DNA of 64,000 nucleotides. Source: Rotaria socialis. Taxonomy: Eukaryota; Rotifera; Eurotatoria; Philodinida; Philodinidae. This document shows positions 1 to 11,239 of this stretch, in pieces (positions within the stretch are counted from its first letter, which is position 1; each line of letters begins with the position of its first letter). The notes below the pieces were generated by a model. The model was not told the DNA's origin, did no database searches, and worked only from the letters and a program-made list of their open reading frames with translations. The DNA lies in contig CAJNYU010002707.1 in NCBI GenBank assembly GCA_905331475.1, positions 46,650-110,649 on the forward strand, given 5' to 3'. The translations under genes were made by a program, and so were the position numbers.

Positions 1-1757
1 TATTGTTTTTGTTCATTTGCATCATTTTCAATTCATTTTTTTCTGGCATTTGATTTATGCCGTGCTTACTGCGAAATTTCAGGAAAAATCGTTTAACTAA
101 GAAAATAAAACTATTTCAGAAGCATTCAGATCGATTTTTGTACATGAAGAATGTCAGCTTCCAAGAAAAAAAGTAGGTTAATCAACTGTAATTATTTTAA
201 AGTCTATCTTGAGTGCAAATTTCAGCGCTAATGATTGACTTGCTACTGAGTACTGCTTTAGATATTGCTTTGAAAGCGCATAAGAATTATATGCGTATAT
301 TATCATATTGGCTCAATATTTTCTAACTATCTCGAAGAATGACCGATTTTGATAACTTAACAGCAGAAATACCAAACGATATTGTTTTAAACTTTTTTTC
401 GAGATAAACTTAAATTTCCTTGGAACAGACTTTTTTCATGTGGTTTTGACTCGTATTTGAAAGATTTTATTCGAAAAAAAGTACGATTTCAATCAAAGCC
501 AATCACATATTTAGAATGAAAATAAAAAAACTTAGTTGGCTTATGTGTTTCGAAGTTTACCATCGAGCTTCGTTGTTCTTTAAAAACGTTCTGTTGAAAG
601 ATTGCGTTGAATTCAGTAAAAAAATCATCTTTAAATTGAATCCTCACAGGTATCCGAACTAAATTTTTCGATGAAAAAAGCGCGACATCAAATGTCGAAA
701 GCCATATAGATTGTGTCAATATTTGTCAATCATTTTCAAATAATTATGCTATTGCTTCAACTCAAATTTATCGTTTTCTTCATAATATATTTTCAATTAT
801 GATTTAAATCACCGATAAAATAGGCGAATCCGTTAGTAAATATAATAAGTTCTCATTACATTAAATTAAAGATAAGCATAGAAATCAAAATATTTTATAG
901 TGCTCTTCAACTATGTGGTATTTATTATGAGAATGATATATGTATCAACTTTTTGCTGCTGTTCTCTCGTTCATTATTAGCTAGATGTCAATAAGTAGGA
1001 TAGGAGTGAGAAAAAAGGGTTGGAGCGACAAGAAGACCTAGAACCAGAAGCTAAAGCAGCTTTGCCAGTATAATTGTTTCATTTTCTTCGTCATTTTTTC
1101 TGACATGTTCTTTGAAGTTCTAATCAATGTTTTGTTGAATTGTTTTCCTTTTCACTGAAATTTATTTTTCAGATATTAAAATCTCTATTTTATATCGATC
1201 AAATTTGTATTGGTTACTGAAGTAAGTTATTATTCACTGAACGATATTCATATCAGTACTCAACAACAAGTCAATCGTTTGAGCCGAGATTTGCGTCTAA
1301 GACAAACTGTCAGATGATTATAACCTGTTGACACAGTTCTTCATTCGAAATGAGCTTTTTTACGAGAAATTTTACATATCACCTCACTCACTTAACTATT
1401 AATCATTGATTTATTATACAAAAGTCGATGTGCATCTTTTTGAGAAAAATGAGTCTGCATGCTTTTGAAGTAACTTTACTTTGTTAGCAAACGATTTCTC
1501 GTAAAACTATACATCAAACAAGCCATGAATCAACCGTTCAGATATGATGCTTGTGTGCTTCTTTTTTTTTTGAAGATCAAGCCATTTTTATCGAAAGAAA
1601 ATTACATATTTGAAATGAGAATTCTCCTTTGTATTATTAATCATGTTAATAAAAGAGTTCATAAAGATGAAATTCTGTAAAATAAATCACTGAAAACATT
1701 CAACTTTATCCGAATACTTTTTATCATTTGTTTTAAATAGAAATAAATTTTTTAAGA
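1..1757. other. Gene-poor AT-rich stretch
   Basis: I see no supported gene here. Open frames are short (the longest is 76 codons, at 489-719 minus) and show no recognisable motif. The sequence is AT-rich with no clear inverted or tandem repeat. It may hold upstream regulatory sequence for the gene starting at 1758. Confidence 0.4.
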
Positions 1758-2728
1758 TTGAAGATGTCATTATTAAGAAACGATGAACTGAATAAAAATA
1801 AACATTCGAATACTCGTTATCCTCGTCGACGTTATGTTCTTGAAATTCCTAATTATTCAAAACGAATGCAAACATCAAATTATTCAAAAAATGAAGAAAA
1901 ATTTCTTTCACATCGGGCAATAAATCAATTAACATGTGGCAATAATAACGAACAAATTTTGGAAATTGATTTAAATAACGATTTATATTTAAATCGTAAA
2001 TATAATAAAAAAAAATTATTAAATACTGAATATGAAAATATTGATGATCCATGGGTGAAACAATTACTTGAAAAGGACCTCGATTTCTCTAGTTTATATC
2101 AACAAGAATCACCGATTCAAATATTAAATATTAGTGATTTTCAAATAACGAATTCAAATTCAACGTCACAGAAATTTTCTCATCATAGAAACACTACTTT
2201 CGATCCATACCAATCTCCTTCTATTATTAAAGATAGGAATAAAATAATAAGTTCAAATTCAGCTCAATGTAGGATTAAAATTAATATCCGATCTATTTTG
2301 TGTTTCCTTTAAATTGATTTGTTTAATAGTAAATGGTTCAACTCGAAAATGGATTCTTCAGCCATCGACTTATTCACCAATAAACTCGAATAATTCTTCT
2401 TTCAACAAAAAAATTCCTTTACCATACAAAGGAAAATTCAATTCAAGACAATTTGGTCCCCTAAAAACTAACACTAATGAAGAAAAGAGTCTATTACGAC
2501 ACGAAAACAATTCAGTTCATGTGAAACATCAAAGAAATAACAATGAACCGTACGTGTTTTAAGATTCATTTTTTTATTTACGAAATTATAGAAAAAAACA
2601 TTTTCACTAAGTAGATTCACTTCAAATGAAAAGAAGAGTGTAGAGTTTTTTTTTATAGAACTAAAAATCCATTTTGCTCAGTTGATATGAATCAGGTTCT
2701 TACACAAATCAAGATCTTTCGCACATGA
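1758..2728 (+). CDS. Unknown Asn/Lys/Arg-rich protein, three probable exons
   Basis: I do not recognise the product. The likely start is ATG 1758 (MKMSLL; the second Met at 1764 is equally possible). Exon 1 is 1758-2268, followed by a GT-AG intron 2269-2339. Exon 2 is 2340-2549; its frame joins cleanly and gives ...SAQ-L-NGSTRKW.... A strong GTACGT donor at 2550 and a T-rich acceptor ending at 2658 suggest a short last exon 2659-2728 ending in TGA; without that splice the protein stops at 2562. The predicted product is about 260 residues, rich in Asn, Ser, Lys and Arg, with an RYPRRRY motif near residue 22 and no signal peptide or membrane segment, so it is probably soluble and largely disordered. 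The gene model is inference from splice signals and open frames. Confidence 0.5.
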
Positions 2729-3491
2729 CAGCCTCTCTTATCAATTTCTTATACTTTCCTCATAGATTTCTGAATTTTAACAGATGTCAACTTGAAGTTT
2801 TCTTCGTAGCACTCTGCATATTTTATTAGCTTCTAACGATAATCAACCACCTGTTCAAATTCTTTTAAATTTCTTCCGTTTGCACTGATTATGCGTTCAC
2901 AAATAGTTGAGCTTCCCATAGCCATTTTTCCAATAAATTATGCTGTGAGTAAGTCAATGGCTACATGTCCTACCAGTATAATAGTGATTCTTCTTTAGTA
3001 AAAGTTATTTTCGTTTTAGCATAACAACCAGTTTCTCCTAAGTCAGAAAGCTCGTAGGGGTGTCTTCCATGTGGATGTGAAGTTTCTATTTGCTCACATC
3101 CGCATCTAGTGCAACAGCAAGGAGAGAGTAGCATTCAATTTTATTTGCTGCAGACCACTTTGCCATTCATCAATTTCACTAGTCAACTTAATTGAATTAG
3201 TTGACAATGACGAGTGTTTATGACACCGAACAGCAAAGAATTATCGAGAGCATCAAATGAATTACCGACGCAAAATATGGCAATCTAAAATTGATTGCAG
3301 AGAAAATTGTTCTCGTTGTGCAAGTTGTCACAGAGTGATAGAAAACTTCGTATGATAATTGCTTTGTTGACGAGGATGAAAGATACCGCGAAATAGTTGA
3401 AAACCAAACATGCATTGAGATTTTTATAATTTTCGCTGTTAAAAAGTTACATTGGATAATTAAAAATAAAGCGGAATCTTAGTCTAGATAC
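2729..3491. other. Non-coding stretch with one small hairpin
   Basis: No gene seen. At 3068-3107 a short inverted repeat (arms ATGTGGATGTGA and TCACATCCGCAT) resembles the telomere-like hairpins found elsewhere in the window. Confidence 0.35.
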
Positions 3492-3499
3492 GATTGTAG

Positions 3500-4041
3500 C
3501 CATAGGTGGCGGAGCCATTAGGCTCGCGAGGCTCAAGTCTACCCTAAGATAGAAGTTGGTAGACGTTGATAGACTGAAACTGGAACAGATACATGTTTAG
3601 ATAGGTTGTAATATGCAAAATGGTTTTTATTCTTGTTTAGTTTTGGAACTTTTCTAACAAATAACGCATTATTAGAAGATCATTTCATATTTTCTCTACT
3701 AGTAACTCGTTCGCAGTGAAGTATTAGTTGAAGTTTTTTGGCATTAAAATTGACAACCAATTCGTAATTCTTAATTGAAGATAGCTAAATTGTTTCTGTA
3801 ACTTCTGTTTAAAATTACTTTTAAATCTTAGACACTCGAATAACATTACTTGGGCCGTGCAGAAATGCGAGCTAAACAAAAATGATTAAAAGACAATCAA
3901 AATCGTATGCTTATAGTTGACACTTAAAGTGCTTTTAGTCGATTTCAGTCTGACTTCATCTCTATTTGTGTTTTCAATGGTGAGACTTGATTTGTCCAAC
4001 ACGTTGAGCCTACCCTAGATCGAAATCGTTTCACCGCCAAT
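3500..4041. mobile_element. Non-autonomous hAT-like element (542 bp) with perfect 8-bp duplication
   Basis: The element is flanked by a perfect 8-bp direct repeat GATTGTAG (3492-3499 and 4042-4049), the duplication length expected of hAT transposons. Its left end reads CCATAGGTGGCGGAGCCA and its right end is the imperfect inverse (TTTCACCGCCAATG). Subterminal GAGCCTACCC / GAGGCTCAAGTCTACCC tracts are shared with the relic at 28775-29400, so both belong to one family. No transposase remains inside; short frames across it are not meaningful. Confidence 0.8.
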
Positions 4042-4049
4042 GATTGTAG

Positions 4050-5088
4050 TGATACTAATTTAATGCAATACGTATTTCCATTCGTCAAAGATAAAGAACA
4101 GTATGCGAGTACATAAGACTCAAAATTTGCTTCAAGACAACAAGAGCACCTTTTGCGGAACGACATATGGTTTGAATACAGTTGAACATATTGGAACAAT
4201 AGAAAAAAAAATAAAAGTTGAGCAAAAAATGTTATCAAAAATGGAATATAGTCATTATCAGGGGAAAACCATCTGTTATATGCTGTGACAAAGACGGAAC
4301 TAAACACTGAGTTATTTGAAACGTCCTTCTATTATTATCGATTACGTCATACTAATTAATGATTTTATTCATCAAATCTTCAATAATAAAACCAATCTAT
4401 GTCATCAATTATTTTGAGTCAGACCTAGGTGCAATTACCCCACGACAGGAATGTTATCATACTAAAAAAGCTAAATGCTATTGATGCTATTTAAAATTAT
4501 AGCGTTACTCATCTAAAGAAGACATAGTTGCACACCCTGTAGAATACTCGCCTCATTAACAGCATAAGGCAAACAGAGAAGTAATGCGTTACTGAAGAGC
4601 AAAAGAATATTGAAAACAATTCTGATTTACAGTAAAGTTCAACTCAATATAAATCTGAGCACTGCCAAAAAAAAGCTAACCAATTAATTTAAGACTAGAG
4701 ATTTTCACAGGAAAAAAATTATTAAAGCATAATTATACTAACAATATAAACTATTTGATGAAGATGTAATACATAGAAGTAATAAGGAATTTTTCAGATT
4801 TGTGATATATGTATTTAGTCGAAATGAGAACTTTCATACAGAAAATATTCCTTCGAAACTACACACCGATTTGTTTTCATATTTTAAAAGTCTAACGCTG
4901 ATATTTTTCATTTAACAAAAAAACAAAAGCTAAGGCGATATATAACCCTGAAGAAATATATTTAAATTCTATTTATTAACAACTTGATTGCATTCGTTGA
5001 CGAAATTATTTTCGGTAGGAATAAATTTAAATCAATATAAAAGTATTCAAATCATAAGAAATTTCTCTTTCAATTATTTTATTTTAGT
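4050..5088. other. Intergenic, probable 5' part of the transporter gene
   Basis: No secure gene. The transporter downstream begins in mid-codon after an acceptor ending at 5087, so a first exon must lie in this stretch or further upstream. Several short frames (for example around 4988-5015) could supply it, but none is convincing. Confidence 0.35.
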
Positions 5089-6594
5089 ACAAAAGAAAAT
5101 ATTAATGATGGAAAAAATGAAACGAATAATATTTGGAATTTATTTTCGTCTAGAGAAAAACGAAATATATTTATTTATATATTTGGAATAATGCTGTATA
5201 AATTTGGAATCGAAGCATTTAATGGATCAATAGTGAGCTTAGCAGCAAATCGTTATGATCGAGATGCATTTAATAGTGGAACCATAGCAAAAACATTTGA
5301 AAAAGTTGGTTTATTAGTTGGTCTTAATCAGGCGTGTCAGTGTATTGGATCTATTTTAATTGCTCCATTAATAAAACGTTGGCCAACACGAACTATTTTA
5401 TCGATATCAATATTCATTTTTGCATTATTTACTGCATTACTGATGATTATTGATGCAGCAACTGGAGGAAAAATAAGACCATCAAATTTTCAAGCAATGC
5501 ATGAAAATGATTTTAGCTATTATGGAACTTATTCAACAAATATAATTATTCCAATTTATTGTATAACAGGTATTGCTTATGGAATGGTTGAGTTAATTCG
5601 AAGAATAATTCCTCGTGATATTGTTGGAAGTAATGAAGAAAAACTACAAAGAATGGATGCCTTAGTTCATGTTTTTTATGAAATAGCTGGAGTTTCTGGA
5701 GCATTAATAACTGGCCTTGTTTTAATTCCACGTCTTGGAAACAATTATTCATTCTTAATAACACCAATTCTATTTACTTTGTCAGCTATAATTTGGATGT
5801 TTATTAATTCACTCGGAACGAAAACAATTATTGAAGATGAACAATTTTCAGTAGGAAATCAAAATCATAAAACAAATTATTTAAAAGCCCTTATTGAAGG
5901 TTTTGCTCTATTTGGTCAATCGATTTATCTTGGAGGAAAAATAATACTTACAAATCGAAAATATTTTTGGTTACTTCCATGTTATTCATTAACACTTTAT
6001 ATTCATCGTTATATTGAAAATGGAATTGCTCCACAAATAGCTAAAAGATATCTTCAAAATTCTGAATGGTCACAAATTATTGTTGGAGGCTCAAATTTTG
6101 GAGAATTACTTGGTGCTCTTTGCGTATTTTTTTTAACGAAAAAAATTCGAAGTCCAATTGTTTGGTTAAGATTAGATTCAATTTTATTATTTATTCTTTG
6201 GTATTTACCATTCTATAATCCATCAACAATTAGTGTTAAAAATGCTTGGATAATAGCATTATCATTTATTCCATTAGGATTTGGTTCAGCTGGTGATGAT
6301 ATTTCGTTAAATGCATATATACAATCATCGTTAAGTAAACCACAATTGAAAAATAAAGATGTTTCATCACTGGGCGCTGTTATGGCTTTTCTCTATTCAT
6401 CTTATATTACACTCTATGCTATTTTAAATCCATTACTTGGAAAATATATTGATTCAGTTTACAATTCAAAACAAACAATAAGACCAGCTTTTATTTTTAC
6501 TGTTGGTGTACAAATAACAATTGTTTCAATTTTGGTTAGTCTATCAACATTTATTCCAAAAGGTTCTTGTAAATTAAATCCGTCTCTAGAATAA
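5089..6594 (+). CDS. MFS-like multi-pass transporter (5' end incomplete)
   Basis: A single long exon of about 500 codons follows a T-rich acceptor (TTATTTTAG, ending 5087). The reading frame is open upstream of the ATG at 5191, and the residues before it (KRNIFIYIFGIMLYKFGIEA) complete the first membrane segment, so the true start lies in an upstream exon. The protein has about 11-12 hydrophobic segments in two halves separated by a hydrophilic loop (around EDEQFSVGNQNHKTNY), the layout of a major facilitator. The arginine-rich loop after segment 2 (LIKRWPTRTIL) fits the MFS loop 2-3 position. The phrase LLMIIDAATGGKIRP reminds me of fungal MFS proteins. Substrate unknown. Codon use is extremely AT-rich and the 1.5-kb exon has no intron, unlike the TIR and esterase genes. 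The MFS assignment comes from topology rather than a full motif set. Confidence 0.6.
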   Translation, partial: TKENINDGKNETNNIWNLFSSREKRNIFIYIFGIMLYKFGIEAFNGSIVSLAANRYDRDAFNSGTIAKTFEKVGLLVGLNQACQCIGSILIAPLIKRWPTRTILSISIFIFALFTALLMIIDAATGGKIRPSNFQAMHENDFSYYGTYSTNIIIPIYCITGIAYGMVELIRRIIPRDIVGSNEEKLQRMDALVHVFYEIAGVSGALITGLVLIPRLGNNYSFLITPILFTLSAIIWMFINSLGTKTIIEDEQFSVGNQNHKTNYLKALIEGFALFGQSIYLGGKIILTNRKYFWLLPCYSLTLYIHRYIENGIAPQIAKRYLQNSEWSQIIVGGSNFGELLGALCVFFLTKKIRSPIVWLRLDSILLFILWYLPFYNPSTISVKNAWIIALSFIPLGFGSAGDDISLNAYIQSSLSKPQLKNKDVSSLGAVMAFLYSSYITLYAILNPLLGKYIDSVYNSKQTIRPAFIFTVGVQITIVSILVSLSTFIPKGSCKLNPSLE

Positions 6595-7110
6595 ATATTT
6601 CAAGTCAATAATCTTATCAAAATGTGAGCTGTCTCTATAAGCACAATGATATATCTATACTCCGTCATAGATAAGGCTCAAAATAATTGAAAAGTCATAA
6701 GTAAATATAAATTTTCATGCAGAATTCTAACAGTAAGTTTCCACAAAGAAGAGCTGATTGTCAAAATGATAGATACCTTTATGTGACTGTTGCATGTGGC
6801 TGCCTCATTAATTTTAACTATATATTGATATTAATTAAATAATATATATAGTAACATGCCAAAAGTCTTGCTCTTGGATTGATGCAATTTTCTAAAAGCA
6901 TATTTTTGAAAGTTTCTGGAAAGCTTTTTTTAGAAATCTCTAGAAAATGGGAAAAAATCTATATATAGTTGTGCTCCACACAAATTATTATCAGCATTCT
7001 TGAATTGAGAGAATGTATCAACAACAAAATTCTACTGCTTTAAAAATTAAGCAATCAATTATTTTATACTATTGGGAAAACGATCAAAGGTCTTCTGCAA
7101 CTGTTGCCGG
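6595..7110. other. Intergenic 3' flank of transporter
   Basis: No gene seen. AT-rich, with short TA runs near 6836-6852. It ends at the first telomere-like hairpin (7111). Confidence 0.35.
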
Positions 7111-7160
7111 CGGGTGAGGGTGTGGGTGTATAGGAGATTAAACACTCAGACCCCACATCT
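7111..7160. repeat. Telomere-like hairpin 1
   Basis: Inverted repeat with a G-rich left arm (GGGTGAGGGTGTGGGTGT) and a C-rich right arm (ACACTCAGACCCCACATC) around a 13-bp spacer. Together with the similar unit at 7451-7525 it brackets about 290 bp of unexplained sequence. Confidence 0.65.
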
Positions 7161-7450
7161 CTCGATAGTTTTTCGATGTTTTATAAACAAATCAAACATA
7201 TCTGTGCGATAGAAGATTTCCTCCTTTCTAGCAAAAAAAATGAAATAGATATATAGTGCATCGAATACAAAAATTAATCAGTAACAGATCTTTTTACATG
7301 GTTAACTAGAAATATTTTGCATTTTATGTTTCACATCTGAGAACAAAAGATCAAGAAAAACTAGTGATCTCTTCTTTTCAGTGTATAAGAAACTGTATTG
7401 ATAGCTGCTTTTCTTTTTTGATTTCTTCAGCTAACCCTGAAATAAAAACT

Positions 7451-7525
7451 CTTGAGGGCGTGACAGTGGGAATGGAATTTGTTGCTGTTTGCCTCCTTCT
7501 CACACCCCACACCCGTACTCATGCC
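7451..7525. repeat. Telomere-like hairpin 2
   Basis: Begins with the recurring outer border CTTGAGGG, has a partly decayed G-rich arm (GAGGGCGTGACAGTGGG) and ends with a well-kept C-rich arm (CTCACACCCCACACCC) after about 35 bp of spacer. The short frame 7364-7645 that crosses it is not a convincing gene. Confidence 0.55.
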
Positions 7526-7994
7526 CAAATGATAGGAGGCCAACTTTTTGTTAAAAGCGAGAGAACGATATTTTTTGTGACAGTTAAGTGCAAGACGCAA
7601 TTTTCAACCTTTTCGAGCATCACGTCACAGGTGCAACAAAATTGAAATATTTTTCTGGGATTTAGTTTCTCCGAATTTTTTTGTTATCGGCAACCTCACT
7701 TTAAAGTGGCTTAATGAAATCTAAATACTGATAGCGACTCATAAGCCTTGAAACTTTATCGTCGTATTTTTATTTTTTCAAATTTCATTCTACTATTAAT
7801 TAACAATTTACAGTGTAGATAAAGAATCACGTTACTGGTTTTCTCTTACTCTGTTTTCAATCTAAATTACTTTGGAATTATTGAAAATAGCATATTTAAA
7901 CTACGAAATAAAAAAGCAATTTCATATTTATTTCTGTTGTATTTATCTCTACTTTACTTTGATCATTCATTTACGTGAAAAAGAGACAAAGACG

Positions 7995-9285
7995 ATGTCG
8001 ACAATATTTCTTGATACTGCTATTCTTCTGCTTGTTGTGTCTTTGGCCACAGCTAGAATGCCAGACACACATATAACAGTGTCGGGTATCTCTTCAGGTG
8101 GTGCAATGGCTACCCAATTGCACATTGGATTCTCAAAAGATATCAATGGGTGTGGTATTTTGGCCGGTCCTCCCTTTTATTGTGGCGGCAGTGGAATGAC
8201 AACAACTCTGTGCATGACTGGCCCTGCCGCACTTATTTCTGTTACAGTTCTAGAACAGAAGATAAAATACTACAGATTACTTGACAAAATTGATGATCCT
8301 GTGAATCTCAAAGGTGATCCTGTGTACGTTTTTTCTGGTATATATGATAAAGTAGCATATCCTGGTGTTGTCAAGCTAAACGAACAGCTCTATTCACGAT
8401 TGGGAGCAACGGTTAAAACAAATTTTAATATGCCAGCTCATCATGGTTTTCCAACGGAAAATTTCGGTGCCGCATGTAGTACATTGAACATGGCAAATTA
8501 TATCAACAATTGGTAAATAAACATTAGTTCTATTCGTATAAGTGAATAATTTTATTTTTTTAGTAACTTTAACTTAGCCTATGACATGTTAAATCATCTA
8601 TCTGGAGGCAACCTTACCAAACCAGTGAATTCGAAAACTCCACTGGTCGGTCAAATGCTCATGTTCGATCAAAATGCATTCATGAATTTTCCTTTATCAT
8701 TGGCGGTCGAGGAAAATGCTAAACTTTCTATGTCAGAATGGATCAAGAATAGTATGTACTTATATACTCCTGAAGATTGGGACTGGCCAACATCCGGTCT
8801 TTTCAATTTAACAATGCCGAAATCATCAAAATCTTTGAAAACGAAAACAATAACAACACGTAGCGCCTTGTCTGGTTTCGATGATGAAGGCTTCATATAT
8901 TTTCCATCAGCATGCGCCAATGGTGAAAAATGTTCAATCCATGTAGCCCTACATGGATGTCAACAAGGTTTCTATCTGCACAGTTTCTAAGTTGATTTAA
9001 CAATATCATTTCGTTTCTTCTTATTTAACAGGAAAATCAGTTGTTGGGGATGTTTTTGCTACGAAGGCTGGCTATTTAGAAGTGGCTGAACTGAACAATA
9101 TCATAATGATCTTTCCTCAAGTTGTTAAATCACTCATGCTTCCAACAAATCCAATGGGTTGCTGGGATTGGTGGGGATACAGCTCGATCTACTATGCCAC
9201 TCAGGATGCTCCACAAATGTCGGGTGTCAAGAATATGATCGATACTGTCCGAATGATTAAGAAAGTTTTTGCTGCAACTAATTAA
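7995..9285 (+). CDS. Secreted PHB-depolymerase-type esterase (circularly permuted alpha/beta hydrolase), three exons
   Basis: Exons are 7995-8512, 8564-8967 and 9032-9285; both introns are GT-AG (51 and 64 bp) and keep frame, giving 391 residues. I chose ATG 7995 because it opens a clean signal peptide ([20 protein letters not shown]); the frame is open further upstream. The lipase box GISSG lies at residues 31-35, Asp118 in GIYDKV and His149/150 in HHGFPT. The Ser-Asp-His order and spacing close to the N terminus, plus the C-terminal GCWDWWGY...APQM motif, match the fungal (Penicillium funiculosum-type) PHB depolymerase, a circularly permuted alpha/beta hydrolase. Expected role: extracellular hydrolysis of polyhydroxyalkanoate or similar esters, perhaps from bacterial food. 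All catalytic residues are present, so it looks functional. The family is rare in animals, suggesting horizontal acquisition followed by intron gain; donor and true substrate are inference. Confidence 0.85.
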
Positions 9286-9289
9286 TAAT

Positions 9290-9698
9290 AATAAATTATT
9301 TGTTCTGAAATATATTTAATTGAATAAATTATTTCATAGATTTATTTCAGCAATTTTGTTTTGTTATATTGATGAGTTTGGAGAATTTGAAATAAATTTT
9401 AAGCGTGAAATCAGTGAGTTCAATATTCGCCATGATATGTACTTGTTTTGACTACCGAATAGATCAAAGAGAAAAAAAACAAGAGCTTTTCCACATTCAC
9501 ATCCTTCAATCTAATATTACTAAATTAACAATAAAAAGTAATCGATGTGCAACCTATTAAAATAACTCTTTTGACAACCTAAAGAATTAGAAATAACTAT
9601 TTTGCTTATGTCTATTAAAATGTCGATAGTGCATTCATCTATCTTGTTTGAGTAAGAGTAAGATTTGTATGTCCGATCAAATATAGTTGTTTTCTTGT
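9290..9698. other. 3' flank of esterase gene
   Basis: AATAAA-like polyadenylation signals are present just after the esterase stop (AATAATAATAAATT around 9285-9300, and AATAAATT near 9323). Nothing else is recognisable up to the telomere-like hairpin at 9699. Confidence 0.4.
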
Positions 9699-9743
9699 GG
9701 GTATGGGTGTGGGCGTTCAATCTCTTATACACCCACACCCTAT
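9699..9743. repeat. Telomere-like hairpin 3, at one edge of the Helitron fragment
   Basis: G-rich arm GGGTATGGGTGTGGGCG, 16-bp spacer, C-rich arm ACACCCACACCCTA. Helitron helicase coding similarity on the minus strand stops exactly here (after ...GLCNGIPLMLQRLQN). Confidence 0.75.
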
Positions 9744-11180
9744 GATTTTGTAACCGTTGTAACATGAGTGGAATTCCATTGCATAAACCTTGCTTTACAT
9801 CGAGGTTGTGAAGAAGCATTACAATTGCACCAATCTTTAATTTAAGTTTATGAGAGGGCATTCCTGATGGCGTGAGACTATTCAAACATTCCGTGGGATA
9901 GTTGGTCACGTTATCACTATCTTCACATTCTACGTCATCCATACTTGTGTATATTATTTCCTTACCAGGTAGACGTTGGAGAACTTCTTCATTCGCCATT
10001 GTTCTGTTGCATAGAGTTAGAGTGCCATTGATGGAAATGTGTTGGTCAAATATGTCACCGATCAAATTACCATCAAGCATGCAACAGCTGGGCAATTCGA
10101 TTTCATCATATTTTTTTGATGATAATTCACCATTGCCAAGTTTAATTAACCACTTTGAGAATTCTTCTTCACTTGGCCATGTTCTCATGTTCTAGTTAAG
10201 ATGCATGATCTTGAAATCAGATCAGACATCAGAACTTTTGAGTTTTGCTGTAATCAACTCCGATCTATTTGCGAATCGAATAACTGGCAGGACTTGACGA
10301 AAATCACCACCGAGTACCATGATTTTTCTTCCAAAACGCATATCGATGTTCATTATATCTCTTAGTAATATATCAACTGCCTTCAGAGCATATGATGGAG
10401 CCATTGGTGCTGCATCCAAAATAAAGACTTCTGTGTTTTTAATATCTTCAGCTTCTTTGCTGTGTGGTCGAATACTGGCTGTAGATGTTTCTAGGATAGG
10501 TACTGGAAGCTTGAAATGACTGTGTACTGTTCTTCCTTCAGGCAGTAGACTTGCAGCAATTCATGTCAGTGCATCTGACATAACATAGATGCCTGGCCCC
10601 ATGAATAAATAGTACAGAGTGGTATAAAGGTAAGTTTTTCCTGCACCTCCAGGCTCCATCTATGAAGAAACATGAGCCAGTATTTGATTGGTTATGATAA
10701 GTTGCAAGAATTTCATCGACTGCTGAATATTGATTTTGATTCAACATCGAATACATTTCTTGCTCTACTCGAAGTTCTTCTTCCTTGCTAATAATTTTTG
10801 ATTCAAATGTATAAGGAGCGGATGTTGATGATGTTATAGCAAAATCGCTACATCTTTGACCTTGTTCTTCCAGCTTTTTTCAATTGTTGCATAGAATGTC
10901 ATTGCTTCTGCTGTTTCAGCATCAGCATGTTGCATGAAGTCTTGAGCCATATATCCTTTAAATGAATTCCAGAGTTCTATTGGTGTTGTTAGGTTACAAT
11001 ATAGGAGTATCACACAGGGTAATGTTCTTAGCTGTTGTGGCATCTGGAAGAGTACTACTTCAGCCTTACATCTTTCATATCCAGCATCATCACGTAATAG
11101 ACCTCGTCGTCTAGCAGCTTCCATAAATGTTTGACAGACTTGGACACCTACTGTTTTAAGATCATCAAGCCTGCAGGCAT
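9744..11180 (-). pseudogene. Helitron RepHel helicase fragment (Pif1-like), broken
   Basis: Read on the minus strand, four overlapping frames reconstruct the order of a Pif1-like Helitron helicase: a pre-helicase region (RRRGLLRDDAGYERC, about 11100-10834), the Walker A region (CFFIDG..., 10690-10640), the Walker B/motif III region (FILDAAPMAPSYALKAVD and MVLGGDFRQVLPVI, 10430-10290) and the C-terminal part (YPTECLNSLTPSGMPSHKLKLK..., 9900-9770). It is dead: one extra base between GATGGA and CCTGGAGGTGCAGG shifts the frame inside Walker A, and the usual Walker B Asp-Glu is Asp-Ala. There is no Rep (HUH) domain and no Helitron end. Both borders are telomere-like hairpins rather than Helitron termini. 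A functional role is excluded by the lesions. Confidence 0.85.
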
Positions 11181-11239
11181 CGGGGTGTGGGTGTAAGACG
11201 CCACTTCTCCAACATCCTTGCACTCACACGCCCACACCG
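11181..11239. repeat. Telomere-like hairpin 4, at the other edge of the Helitron fragment
   Basis: G-rich arm CGGGGTGTGGGTGT, about 26-bp spacer, C-rich arm ACTCACACGCCCACACCG. Helicase coding similarity begins directly inside this unit. Confidence 0.75.

Noticed and set aside
7364..7645. 93-codon open frame as a gene
   Set aside because: It runs through the telomere-like hairpin and has no independent coding evidence.
9699..9743. Hairpin as the 3' terminal hairpin of a Helitron
   Set aside because: The arms are telomere-like, the loop is 16 bp, no CTRR end follows, and the same unit occurs at unrelated loci.
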